A stretch of DNA of 64,000 nucleotides. Source: Cyclobacteriaceae bacterium. GTDB lineage: Bacteria; Bacteroidota; Bacteroidia; Cytophagales; Cyclobacteriaceae. Below the pieces are notes generated by a model that worked only from the letters and a program-made list of their open reading frames with translations, did not search any database and was not told where the DNA came from. Each line of letters starts with the position of its first letter. Position 1 is the first letter of the stretch. A program made the translations under genes and the position numbers. Below are positions 43,401 through 52,036 of the stretch, in pieces. The stretch covers positions 408,472 through 472,471 of the forward strand of contig JAEUUF010000002.1 of NCBI GenBank assembly GCA_016787645.1, given 5' to 3'.

Positions 43401-43780
43401 AGTCAGAAAAGAATCAAGACTCTTTGCAAGGTGTATCCAGCAAGAGCCTAAGCAATGTGGAAAAGAAGGCCATCAAGAACCTGAATGCCGTGGTGAAGCA
43501 CGCCCCAACAGAACAGAAGCGAAAAGCAATGTTGCGCGTGATTGAAATCATTAAGAAGGGAACGTTTGCTTCCAAAGGGATGCCAAAGTCGGTCAACGAT
43601 TTCTTCGCCGCTAACGGCTACATGCTAAAGGATCATGAACAGTTTTTTGACCTGCTCTTCAAAACGGTCCTCGATCGGTATGATCTTTCCAGTCGGGTGG
43701 AGGACGGTCATTTTTCCGAACAAGCTGGTTATCGGGGCATCATCAATCCAAGAATTGTATTGACTCAAAGCTTTGAATAA
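40415..43780 (+). CDS. PLD-nuclease and SNF2-helicase fusion (restriction translocase)
   Basis: A 1121-residue protein. The N-terminal 200 residues form one phospholipase-D-type nuclease unit with H134-x-K136 (IHAKVYIF) and G156-S-S-N159 (GSSNLTDSG). Superfamily 2 SNF2-type ATPase lobes follow: Walker A DVVGLGKT with K286, DESH at D363-H366, SATPLNNRP, and motif VI QRIGRVNRIG near R801-R807. A helical C-terminal third completes it. A PLD unit with a dsDNA translocase is the cutting arm of several NTP-dependent restriction systems. The stop overlaps the methyltransferase start (TAATG), so the two form one system. It resembles DISARM and BREX parts in kind, but no drmA/B, pglZ or brx gene is present. 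Confidence 0.88.
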   Translation: MSTKFFTNQSTETSLLTKFEGVFGHVPTIHCFDALVGYFRASGYFHIRPFLNRIPKIRILVGINVDKLTKKYHDKGQYYLENPEDTKEAFLEETLKNIQEADYDDETESGILQFIDDLITGKVELRAHPKKKIHAKVYIFRPANFNEHAPCEVITGSSNLTDSGLGSFPDSNYEFNVSLRDYDDVKFATDEFEHLWEESVPILTAEAKRLKKESYLRDDYTPFELYMKMLIEYFGKRVDYDPYNIELLLPDKYRRLKYQSDAANQGFAIMMKHNGFILADVVGLGKTIVACMIIKKFVYENGTHTKVLVVVPPAIKSSWQTTVKEFQLDNHFRFITLGSLHKILDTDNSDFPNPEEFDLVVVDESHKFRNDYTDMYVKLQEICKRPRSRAAENGDTRKKVILVSATPLNNRPQDIENQLYLFQDRRNCTLENIQNLQEYFKKINDTYQKLAGETPLNIPKLKQLFEKLRNDVIEPLVIRRTRTDIENNQEYLDDIREQGIEFPKIDDPISLHYKLDRSLSQLFLDTVELITGIDEDGEETEGLGYYRYRAIEYLANDSDKRIYGDVRSISGRLSAIMRTLLVKRLESSVYAFTQSLTRLGKAVDNMISMLDHDRVFIAPDLDINFLLEEGLGFDEIEAKINQKGGNNREFKATKFRKDFYGLLKSDKRLIDGLIERWKAVRIDPKLVEFMKQIDSTFFIKKRNPSGKLVVFTESKETADELTEKLIKKGGHKILSISADNRQPMEATIRNNFDANLDPEKWRDEYDIIITTEVLAEGINLHRSNTIVNYDVPWNATRLMQRIGRVNRIGSTAKQVYVYNYYPSAQGDAQIQLVNNALRKLQAFHSAFGEDNKIFSLLEEKGEGGLFGSKIQREESEILKYLNELRTFRKSNPKLFKQLAKIPSKARCGRKATQGQEVNLISTADEQLNYPLQHTSIAYLKSDNHPGIFCLVTPDLGAVELNFLEAARVYRADQHEKAVPLHQSHHSQVLAALDFFKSEKNQDSLQGVSSKSLSNVEKKAIKNLNAVVKHAPTEQKRKAMLRVIEIIKKGTFASKGMPKSVNDFFAANGYMLKDHEQFFDLLFKTVLDRYDLSSRVEDGHFSEQAGYRGIINPRIVLTQSFE

Positions 43781-46700
43781 TGGCTACGCACAAGGAATTA
43801 CAGAATGCGCTACAGCACCCCTACGACCGAATGCTTTTTGTCAAAGGTGTTTTGCATCCGGTGTTTGGGGCATCCCTTAAACTTCTGGACAAGCCGCAAA
43901 AACCTTCCATTGATTTGACAAAGACAGAGACAGCGGTGATTGACAAGGTGCTGATTTATGGGTCAATTGACCTCGAAGACGGCGCCGATGTGACCTGCTA
44001 TGAGGTGGTGTTGAAGCCTACAGTGCGAATTGAACAAAGCCGGGTGGCGATCCAGCAGTACGTTCGCAAGCTCTTGATTTCCGGCCAGGCGGCATTGGTC
44101 AATTTTGTTGCCCCTGACAACAAGGACATGTGGCGGTTTACCCTGGTGGCCAAAGACAGCAAGGTTACGGGTAAAGGGGTAATCGAAACTGCCACACATC
44201 CCAAACGATACACCTACCTGGTTGAAAAGGATAGGCCAAACCGAACAATGGCGGAACGCATGTGGGTGCTTTCTCTATCGAAAGGAATTACATCTGAAGC
44301 TCTGATTGCGGCCTTCTCAGTCGAGGCAATGACGAAGGCCTTTTTTGACGAGTACAAGGAACACTATCAAAACTTCGTAGAGTACCTCACCGGCAAGCGC
44401 CTGACGAAGCAAAGCGGCAAATGGGTGGAGAAGAAGACTGGCCGGCCACATGCATTTCTGGCTTCAATGTTCAATGGCGACGAGAAGGCCGCGAGGGATT
44501 TCATCAAGAAGTTGATGGGCCGGATTGTATTTCTCTATTTCGTGCAAAAGAAGCGCTGGCTGGGCGCGACAACCACGAAGTATACCGATGGATCGTATGA
44601 TTTTCTATATGACTTGTTTACGCAAACCGGCGGCGATGAGCGATTCTTCCCGGTTGGACTTTCGGAACTGTTCTTCAATGCGTTGAACACCAAGCGGAAG
44701 GGTGATGATTGGAAATTGCCAACAGGCCAGGTGGTCAAAGTGCCTTATTTGAACGGAGGCCTTTTTGAGCGCGATGAGATCGACGAAAAGATCCACAAGA
44801 AGGGAGACCTACTCACGTTTCCGCCTCGCCTCTTCTCACACGTGGACAAGATGGACACGCCGAATGCCAGGGGATTTTTGGATTTTCTGAATGCCTACAA
44901 CTTTACCGTGTACGAAGACAGTGAAGATGACCATACCGTGGCCGTTGACCCGGAAATGCTTGGCCATATCTTCGAAAACCTACTGGAAGACAACAAAGAC
45001 AAGGGGGCTTTTTATACCCCCAAGGAAATCGTTCGGTACATGTGTCAGGAGAGTCTGTACGAATACCTGAAGACGTACTTGCAATCAAACAAGCATTGGC
45101 CGGCCAGGGAGGAAAAAGGGAAGGAACTGGAAGGCCACCTTCATGAGTTTGTCACGAAGAAGATTGCGGGAAACGTTATTGAGCTGGATGAGCCGCTGGC
45201 CAAAGCTTTACGCGATGTGAAGATTTGTGATCCGGCCATTGGTTCCGGCGCTTTCCCCATGGGGTTGCTGAGCGAGATATTTCATAGTGTGCAGGCGCTT
45301 TATGAACCCAGCCCGGACAAGGTCGGTGCCGTGTGGGGCATCCAAGACTGGCAGCCGCATGAAGTTAAAAAGCATATCATTCAAAACAGCATCTATGGGG
45401 TGGACATTGAAAAAGGCGCGGTGGACATTGCCCGATTGCGCTTCTGGCTTAGTCTGATTGTGGATGAACCGGCTCCGACGGCCTTGCCCAATCTTGACTA
45501 TAAGATTGTTGTGGGTAATTCTTTGGTAAGTAAACTGGATGGTGAAATCGTGGATATCGATTGGAACGCGGATGAGACAAGTCAGGGGCTATTTGGGGCG
45601 GAATTGATTGAAAAGAAGAGAAAGCTCCTCGAGCGGATCAGCTTAGAGCAAAAGGAAATCTTTAACCCGGAGAGTGATAAGAAGAAATTGGTGGCAGATG
45701 TCCGAAAATTAAAGATCGAACTTCTGGCGAATCAGCTAGAGCAAATGATCAAGCTGGCTAATCAGGATAGCGCCCCGAAGGAAGCCAGTTTCACGGACAA
45801 AAAGAAATTTGTGAAAGCGACTGAAAACTATCACGATGTCCTGGGCTGGAAAGATCGGCTAAAGCGACTTAAAGAAATCAAGGTAAGGCCAGATGAGAAA
45901 TTGGACTACTTCGATTGGAAGCTTGATTTTCCAGAAGTAATGAATGATCAGTTGGTCTTCAAACCTGGATTTGACATTGTTATTGGAAACCCCCCTTACA
46001 TCGGTGAAAAGGGAAACAAGGGAAAATTTCAGGACGTGAATTTGGGAGGCCTCAAAGATTTCTATTTGAAAAAAATGGATTACTTCTACTATTTCTTTCA
46101 TCTGGCCCTCAACCTTGTGCAAAAGGATGCCATAGTATGTTTTATTACAACCAACTATTTTGTAACAGCTACTGGCGCAACAAATTTGAGAAGGGACTTA
46201 TTTCAGAGAGCGACCGTTAAGAAGCTCGTCAACTTTGGCGAGGCGAAAGTGTTTCCAAGTGCAATGGGGCAGCATAACATGATAACCGTATTGACAAAGA
46301 GTCAGATGAATGCTCCCACTGAGGTGATTACTGTGAAAAGAACAACCGTCCTTGAGTCAAATGACTTTGAAAGGATATTTTCTAATGTTGACCACGAAAC
46401 GGACTATAGACAAGTCAAAAAGGAAGATCTCTTCGATGGTACAAATAGGTATATCAGACTCGTTACTACCGGAAATCGGAAGAATGATTCATCAATCAAG
46501 GGCATACTTGCAAAAATGGAGAGTCAGGGGGTTTTGCTTGGGAATGTATGTGAAGTAAATCAAGGGCTGCGAACAGGAGCTGACAAAGTGTCGCCAAAAC
46601 ATCTTCGAGAGTATGGATACAATCCTAACTATAGTTTGGGAGATGGTATCTTTATTCTCAGGCAGGTGGAGGTTGATAGAATGAAACTGAATGGATTCGA

Positions 46701-47406
46701 GCGAACTAGACTTAGGCCATTATTCAAGAATTCTGACATAGCTAAGTATATAGCGAAAATGGAAACTAACTATAAACTGATTGACTTATTTTGGCCGAAT
46801 GATAGGGACTTGGACATTTCAAGAATTCCCAATTTGATGGGACACCTTAAAAGGTTCAAGCCTATTCTAGAGGGCAGAAGGGAGAATGCAAATGGCATTG
46901 ATAAAGCGATCGCCAGGGGTTTGTTCTATTTTGGTTCGGTGAGACGAAAAATTGATTTTGACTTGCCAAAGATAGTTTCTCCCCAAAGATCGAGAACAAA
47001 TACATTTGCATTTGTACCAGAAGCATGGTTTGCAAGTGCTGATGTCTATTATATAACTGACCCAAGTGGAGCTGTTGATTTGATGCATCTGCTGGGTTTG
47101 TTGAATTCAAGGTTGTATAATGTCTGGCTGACCTTCAAGGGCAAGGCCAAAGGAGGGATGCTGGAATTATATCAGAAGCCGCTTACAGAAATTCCAATCA
47201 AGTTTTCAGAGGGTGCTTCCATTATAGCCACGTTATCAACTAAAATATATGAAATGAAGAGAAAGAATTTGGATACAACTAAACTGGAGCGTGAAATCGA
47301 CTTGCATGTTTATAGATTATACAAGCTTTCATATGAAGAAACTAAAGTTGTGGACCCAGATTTCACTTTGACCACAGAGGAGTACTATACGGACTCAAAT
47401 TATTGA
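43780..47406 (+). CDS. Eco57I-type adenine methyltransferase with specificity domain
   Basis: A 1208-residue protein. The N-terminal 400 residues are of unknown fold. Then comes a PglX/Eco57I-type helical lead (DPEMLGHIFENLL, GAFYTPKEIVRYM), SAM-binding motif I DPAIGSGAF (D484-F492), the N6-adenine catalytic motif N737-P-P-Y740 (IGNPPYIGE), and a TaqI-like C-terminal target-recognition region (LLGNVCEVNQGLRTG). I see no clear nuclease motif in the N-terminus; cutting would come from the PLD-SNF2 partner. It would mark host DNA and set the recognition sequence. It is translationally coupled to the partner gene by a one-base overlap. Confidence 0.88.
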   Translation: MATHKELQNALQHPYDRMLFVKGVLHPVFGASLKLLDKPQKPSIDLTKTETAVIDKVLIYGSIDLEDGADVTCYEVVLKPTVRIEQSRVAIQQYVRKLLISGQAALVNFVAPDNKDMWRFTLVAKDSKVTGKGVIETATHPKRYTYLVEKDRPNRTMAERMWVLSLSKGITSEALIAAFSVEAMTKAFFDEYKEHYQNFVEYLTGKRLTKQSGKWVEKKTGRPHAFLASMFNGDEKAARDFIKKLMGRIVFLYFVQKKRWLGATTTKYTDGSYDFLYDLFTQTGGDERFFPVGLSELFFNALNTKRKGDDWKLPTGQVVKVPYLNGGLFERDEIDEKIHKKGDLLTFPPRLFSHVDKMDTPNARGFLDFLNAYNFTVYEDSEDDHTVAVDPEMLGHIFENLLEDNKDKGAFYTPKEIVRYMCQESLYEYLKTYLQSNKHWPAREEKGKELEGHLHEFVTKKIAGNVIELDEPLAKALRDVKICDPAIGSGAFPMGLLSEIFHSVQALYEPSPDKVGAVWGIQDWQPHEVKKHIIQNSIYGVDIEKGAVDIARLRFWLSLIVDEPAPTALPNLDYKIVVGNSLVSKLDGEIVDIDWNADETSQGLFGAELIEKKRKLLERISLEQKEIFNPESDKKKLVADVRKLKIELLANQLEQMIKLANQDSAPKEASFTDKKKFVKATENYHDVLGWKDRLKRLKEIKVRPDEKLDYFDWKLDFPEVMNDQLVFKPGFDIVIGNPPYIGEKGNKGKFQDVNLGGLKDFYLKKMDYFYYFFHLALNLVQKDAIVCFITTNYFVTATGATNLRRDLFQRATVKKLVNFGEAKVFPSAMGQHNMITVLTKSQMNAPTEVITVKRTTVLESNDFERIFSNVDHETDYRQVKKEDLFDGTNRYIRLVTTGNRKNDSSIKGILAKMESQGVLLGNVCEVNQGLRTGADKVSPKHLREYGYNPNYSLGDGIFILRQVEVDRMKLNGFERTRLRPLFKNSDIAKYIAKMETNYKLIDLFWPNDRDLDISRIPNLMGHLKRFKPILEGRRENANGIDKAIARGLFYFGSVRRKIDFDLPKIVSPQRSRTNTFAFVPEAWFASADVYYITDPSGAVDLMHLLGLLNSRLYNVWLTFKGKAKGGMLELYQKPLTEIPIKFSEGASIIATLSTKIYEMKRKNLDTTKLEREIDLHVYRLYKLSYEETKVVDPDFTLTTEEYYTDSNY

Positions 47407-47661
47407 AACGCCTTGCGCTAGGAAACGCTTCATTATCATGAAAAGCTTTAGGTTATTTTTTTGGATTTTCGATTCCGCAACCCAAGAAAGTATTTTTGGT
47501 TACCCCAGCTTGAAAGATGTGATCGACTGAGTTGCGGATATTGGTTTCAGGTAGAGGCACGAACACCCGAACTAAAGGTTTGTGGTGTGGCATAATAAAC
47601 TGCCTTTAAAGTTGTTTGCAGCCCTCAGAAAGACAAAGAGTAAGTTTCAGAATTAAGTAAT
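47407..47661 (+). promoter_or_regulatory. Spacer with candidate promoter for the McrBC block
   Basis: TATTTTTG at 47491-47498 matches the TAnnTTTG -7 box, 164 bp ahead of the McrB-like ATG. The distance is long, and I find no clear -33 box or hairpin. The 255-bp gap suggests a separate transcript from the methyltransferase gene. Confidence 0.3.
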
Positions 47662-50600
47662 ATGAAAGAACCTGATCTGTTTCACGGGATAACAAAAGAG
47701 CATGTGGAAAGTGCCCTTCGTCTCATTGACCGTGAAGGATACCCTCCCGCAAGAAGATCAAGTGTGTATGATCTGGTTGCAGAGGGTATTGCCTACCCAC
47801 CAAAGTATGTTATGTCGCTCGCCGGTTATTTGCGGGATGGGAATTACATCAGGCATACCCAATTCGAAGGAGGAGAGGACAAAGTCAGCTTTGCTTACTT
47901 GAGGAATCTTGGGTTTACGATTTTGCCTAAGGAGAAGACCACTGGCTTGCAAAGAGCAAGAGAAAACGCTGAGATAACCGGAAAGTATGTTGATCAAAAG
48001 GTTGGGTCTGTTGGTTCAGCGGATGGTCTTGGACTGTGGATCGTAAAGTACAAGCAACTTATTGTCGGCAAGCGTCCTGGGGTGGTATACAATGAGCTGT
48101 ACAAATGGGAAACAGTTCGGCATTTCCAGCAAAACTGGACCGACAACCATACAGGATCCACGATCCTGGGCGTGTTGAAGAAATCTTTTAACAAGGAAAA
48201 CAACAACCTATGGAGCGGGCAAAACTTCTTTCCCTATGCCATGTTGCTGCAGTTTGCGGAGCAGGATGGAGAGAGGGTTTCGAGAATGTTCAAGAACCTA
48301 TTTGATGAAAGTACTCCGCTGGAGAAACGATTCAATGAGTTTTATGCTGAAGCGGAGGAGGCACTGAAGAAGGGATTTCCTGGGAGAGATATTGTCCACT
48401 ATCAGAGCGATCGGGTATTGATGCTCTATTTGACGCTACGGTATCCGGGGAAATACTTTCTCTACAAGTCCAAGATGTTCAAGGGCTTTTGTGAGCAGAC
48501 CGGCTTCTGGACCGTTCCTAAGACCAAAAAGAAGGAGACGTTTGGAAAGGTGGAGGAGTACCTTAAGATGTGCGAAGCGTTGAACAAGGTGCTGGTGACT
48601 GATGCGGAGTTGATGGAACTACACAAGCGCCGCCTTCCCGCTTCCATTACATTCAAGGATAATGAGCATATGCTCACTCAGGATTTCATTTATGCGGTGA
48701 CTACGTACTTGTCCGAAGATGGAGATGATGAAGCTGAATTCCTGGAGGTAGTGAAGCTTCATAGCGGCCGAACCCTGAGCGAATATTTCAATTTTCTGGA
48801 TTCACTGCTGAGTCATCTCCAAATCAGTGAGCCGGATGAACGGATCACGTTTAGCTGCAAGTCCCAACAGTTGAGTTTCATTATCGGCCATCGGTATGCG
48901 CTCGTGCTATTCAAGGATAAGCAGTCGACCAGATTCGGTGTGATGTCACCGAAGGAAATTGATGCCACTACTTCCTCTTTTGAGGGTCTCCCTGAGGCAT
49001 TCTATTCAAGACTCCAGGCTAGTGATGTGGAGACCTATTTGCCAGATATCAAGAAGGCATGCACTGTTGAACTGGATAGGACCGAACGGTCAAGGGACCT
49101 CGCCAATAATAACCCGTTCTTCCAAAAGGCGGCCTTCGATAAATCGTACAGGGATAAGCTATTTTCAAACCGTTTGTCCATGACTCCATCTACTGTGAGC
49201 CTGAATCAAATCCTTTTTGGTCCTCCGGGCACGGGGAAGACCTACCACACCATCAATGAAGCGATCAGGATCGTGGACCCTGAATACTACAGGTTACATG
49301 CACAACACCGGGATAAACTGCGTGAGCGATTCAATGAGCTCCTGATCAAGGATTGGAAGGATACGACCGGACAAGTAGCCTTCTGCACCTTTCATCAGTC
49401 TTTCAGCTACGAGGATTTTGTCGAAGGAATCAAACCCGAAGTGACGGAAGAGAAGCAGGTGGTATACAGAATTAAGGATGGAATCTTTAAGCTTATTTGC
49501 CGGCTTTCGGAAGACAATCGATTATCAGCCCAAGTAAAGAGCGACCGGCTGATCGGCTGGAATGAGGAAACTTTTCAGAAGGCTTCATTTTACAAGATGT
49601 CTTTGGGAAATGTAAATGACCCGGATGACGAGGCGGTCTATGAATATTGTATCGCGAATGGCTGCATAGCCCTTGGTTTTGGGGCGGCAACTGATTTTAG
49701 CGGCTTGGACGAATCAGGAGTTATCGCCAAAGGCAAGGAGCTGAACCTCAGAGACTATGCAATTAGCGCCTTGAATCGGTTCAAGAACTATTTGAGGGTG
49801 GGCAATTATGTGATCGTTAGTAAGGGCAACCGGTATATACGGGCTATTGGGAGAGTGACTGGAGAATACGGTTTCGATGCCAATGCGCCTGGTGATTATT
49901 ACCATACCCGTAGCGTGGAGTGGATCATTAAGGACAAGAACATTCCTGTCGCTGAGGTGTACAATCGCAATTTGTCACAACAAACCATTTATAAGATTGA
50001 CGAAGAGGGCATAAATAAGAATTTCTTCGTCCGTGGTGCCTCAGAACCGGCTGTGACAATCAAGGACAAGAACTATGTATTGATTATAGACGAAATCAAC
50101 CGCGGCAATGTGTCCAGTATTTTTGGCGAACTGATCACGCTGATTGAGAAGGACAAGCGATCAGATGGCGATGAGCCTCTGGAAGTAACGCTGCCTTATA
50201 GTAAGGAACAATTTACCGTCCCCGGTAATGTATTTATTGTCGGCACAATGAATACAGCCGACCGGAGCATCGAATCATTGGATACTGCCTTAAGAAGGAG
50301 ATTTTCTTTTACAGAAATGCCGTCAAGGCCAGAGTTGATCAAATCAGAAGGCAAATTGAAACCAACCGGCAAACTTGGAGAACTTGACCTGGTCAAGATG
50401 CTTGAGAAAATCAACGAACGCATTGGCAAGCTGGTTGACAAGGATCACAAAATAGGGCATTCCTATTTCCTGGATGTAGCTACTATTGAAGACCTCAGAA
50501 TCGTGTTCCGGAATAAGGTCATTCCACTTTTGGAGGAGTACTTCTTTGGTGATTTTGGCAAGATCGGTCTGGTGCTGGGCAACAGTTTTGTGCAGAAGGA

Positions 50601-50739
50601 GAGTGAAAAGAATTTTGGTTTCGCGGAGTTTGACGGCTATGACGATGGGGCTGTCGTGGAAGATTTGAGAAATCGTTCGATCTACCGAATTGCGGACAAA
50701 GACTGGGAATTGGAAGATTTCAAGTCCATTTATGCCTAG
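47662..50739 (+). CDS. mcrB: McrB-like GTPase with ScoMcrA-type head and an inserted EVE-like domain
   Basis: A 1025-residue protein. Residues 1-90 match the ScoMcrA-like N-terminal head pattern (EHVESALRLIDREGYPP, GIAYPPKYVMSLAG, FEGGED). A middle region of unknown fold runs to about 510. The AAA+ domain has Walker A GPPGTGKT (G520-T527), Walker B LIIDEINRGN (D810, E811) and the McrB GTP-signature MNTADRS (863-869). About 115 residues (roughly 640-755, with FYKMSLGNV and VGNYVIVSKGNRYIRAIGRV) are inserted between Walker A and B and look like an EVE/PUA-type modified-base pocket. It would assemble on modified or foreign DNA and drive McrC. Confidence 0.9.
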   Translation: MKEPDLFHGITKEHVESALRLIDREGYPPARRSSVYDLVAEGIAYPPKYVMSLAGYLRDGNYIRHTQFEGGEDKVSFAYLRNLGFTILPKEKTTGLQRARENAEITGKYVDQKVGSVGSADGLGLWIVKYKQLIVGKRPGVVYNELYKWETVRHFQQNWTDNHTGSTILGVLKKSFNKENNNLWSGQNFFPYAMLLQFAEQDGERVSRMFKNLFDESTPLEKRFNEFYAEAEEALKKGFPGRDIVHYQSDRVLMLYLTLRYPGKYFLYKSKMFKGFCEQTGFWTVPKTKKKETFGKVEEYLKMCEALNKVLVTDAELMELHKRRLPASITFKDNEHMLTQDFIYAVTTYLSEDGDDEAEFLEVVKLHSGRTLSEYFNFLDSLLSHLQISEPDERITFSCKSQQLSFIIGHRYALVLFKDKQSTRFGVMSPKEIDATTSSFEGLPEAFYSRLQASDVETYLPDIKKACTVELDRTERSRDLANNNPFFQKAAFDKSYRDKLFSNRLSMTPSTVSLNQILFGPPGTGKTYHTINEAIRIVDPEYYRLHAQHRDKLRERFNELLIKDWKDTTGQVAFCTFHQSFSYEDFVEGIKPEVTEEKQVVYRIKDGIFKLICRLSEDNRLSAQVKSDRLIGWNEETFQKASFYKMSLGNVNDPDDEAVYEYCIANGCIALGFGAATDFSGLDESGVIAKGKELNLRDYAISALNRFKNYLRVGNYVIVSKGNRYIRAIGRVTGEYGFDANAPGDYYHTRSVEWIIKDKNIPVAEVYNRNLSQQTIYKIDEEGINKNFFVRGASEPAVTIKDKNYVLIIDEINRGNVSSIFGELITLIEKDKRSDGDEPLEVTLPYSKEQFTVPGNVFIVGTMNTADRSIESLDTALRRRFSFTEMPSRPELIKSEGKLKPTGKLGELDLVKMLEKINERIGKLVDKDHKIGHSYFLDVATIEDLRIVFRNKVIPLLEEYFFGDFGKIGLVLGNSFVQKESEKNFGFAEFDGYDDGAVVEDLRNRSIYRIADKDWELEDFKSIYA

Positions 50740-52027
50740 AACGATTCAGGTATTTGAGCATGAGCAATTAACCCTGAGGCCTGACCGATGGGGTAGAAAG
50801 CTAGAACCTGAAGAGCTTGAGAAACTCTACGCTTTTAATGACCGGAAGGACAACGTTTACTTTACCGGGATTCGCCATGGGATCAAGTTCAAAAGTTATG
50901 TCGGCGTTATTCAGATAGGTGGGCTTACATTGGAGATTCTCCCAAAGGCGGATAAGCAAAAGGAGGGAACCGAGTCCGAACATTCGGCAGTCACGGCCCA
51001 GTGGAGAAATGCTCTGCTGCGCATGCTGGCAATCTGCCGGCATATTGACCTTGAATCGGTCTCGGAGGCCAACCTGGAGCGACGGCATCATTCAATTCTT
51101 GATCTCTATTTTGAGATCTTTCTTCAAGAAGTCGATAAGCTTCTGCATCAAGGACTATCGAAGAAGTACCGACACGCCCAAGGAAATGTAACCGCTCTGA
51201 AAGGAAGACTTGATTTTGGTCGCAACATTAGCCAAAACCTGATTCACCAGGAGCGATTTTATACCCATCATCAGGTGTACGATCAGGATCATCTGATAAA
51301 TCAGATTTTACTTCGTGCCCTAATTATTTTGGATCAGATAGCGACTAGTCCGTTCATAAAAGACAGGTTGGCCCGGGTGATGTTGGATTTTCCAGAGATA
51401 AAGGAAATGAGCATCCAAGCCCATCATTTCGAGCGACTTTCAGAGAATCGGAAGACCATTCATTACCAAAAAGCAATTCAGATTGCCAAGATGATTATTC
51501 TGAACTATTCCCCGGATATTCGGGGAGGTCATGAGGATATGCTGGCCTTGTTGTTTGACATGAATAAGCTCTGGGAGGAGTATGTCTATCGCGTACTTCA
51601 GCATGAAGCACCAGATAATACCTCCGTAAGCTTTCAAAACTCAAAACTTTTCTGGCAATCGGAACAAGTGAAGAAAAATATTCGTCCAGACCTCGTAATC
51701 ACAAGAACGGTGGGAGGTGAAAAAGAGACATATATCGTTGATACAAAGTGGAAAGTGCTCGACGACTTGAGGCCGGATGATGGCGATCTCAAGCAGATAT
51801 TTGCCTATAATCTTTACTGGGAGAGCTACCATAGTATTTTGTTGTATCCTTCGACGCAGACCAGGACATTACCGGTCAGGGGGATGTATGAGAAGGGAAT
51901 GAGTAAGGACCATGGGTGTATGTTAGCGTTTGTGGAGGTTTTGGATAAAGACGGTAAATTGAATGGGGGGTGTGCGGAGCAGGTGTGGTCGTGGATGACA
52001 GAGGTCAATACAGTGAGGAGCCTTTAA
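50732..52027 (+). CDS. mcrC: McrC-like nuclease subunit
   Basis: A 431-residue protein. The N-terminal domain (residues 1-100, with FTGIRHGIKFKSYVGVIQIGGLTLEILPK) is the McrC OB-like part that contacts the McrB ring. The C-terminal domain is a PD-(D/E)xK nuclease with D320 (NIRPDLVI), D337 and K339 (IVDTKWK), followed by QIFAYNLYW. The ATG at 50732 overlaps the mcrB stop by 8 bp, so the genes are coupled. A longer frame from 50690 lies inside mcrB and is unlikely. It cuts DNA once the McrB GTPase ring is engaged. Confidence 0.92.
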   Translation: MPRTIQVFEHEQLTLRPDRWGRKLEPEELEKLYAFNDRKDNVYFTGIRHGIKFKSYVGVIQIGGLTLEILPKADKQKEGTESEHSAVTAQWRNALLRMLAICRHIDLESVSEANLERRHHSILDLYFEIFLQEVDKLLHQGLSKKYRHAQGNVTALKGRLDFGRNISQNLIHQERFYTHHQVYDQDHLINQILLRALIILDQIATSPFIKDRLARVMLDFPEIKEMSIQAHHFERLSENRKTIHYQKAIQIAKMIILNYSPDIRGGHEDMLALLFDMNKLWEEYVYRVLQHEAPDNTSVSFQNSKLFWQSEQVKKNIRPDLVITRTVGGEKETYIVDTKWKVLDDLRPDDGDLKQIFAYNLYWESYHSILLYPSTQTRTLPVRGMYEKGMSKDHGCMLAFVEVLDKDGKLNGGCAEQVWSWMTEVNTVRSL

Positions 52028-52036
52028 ATTTGGTAA

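Noticed and set aside
50690-50731. Longer start for mcrC inside mcrB
   Set aside because: The ATG at 50732 gives the normal McrC N-terminus and an 8-bp overlap; the extra 14 residues only follow mcrB coding sequence.
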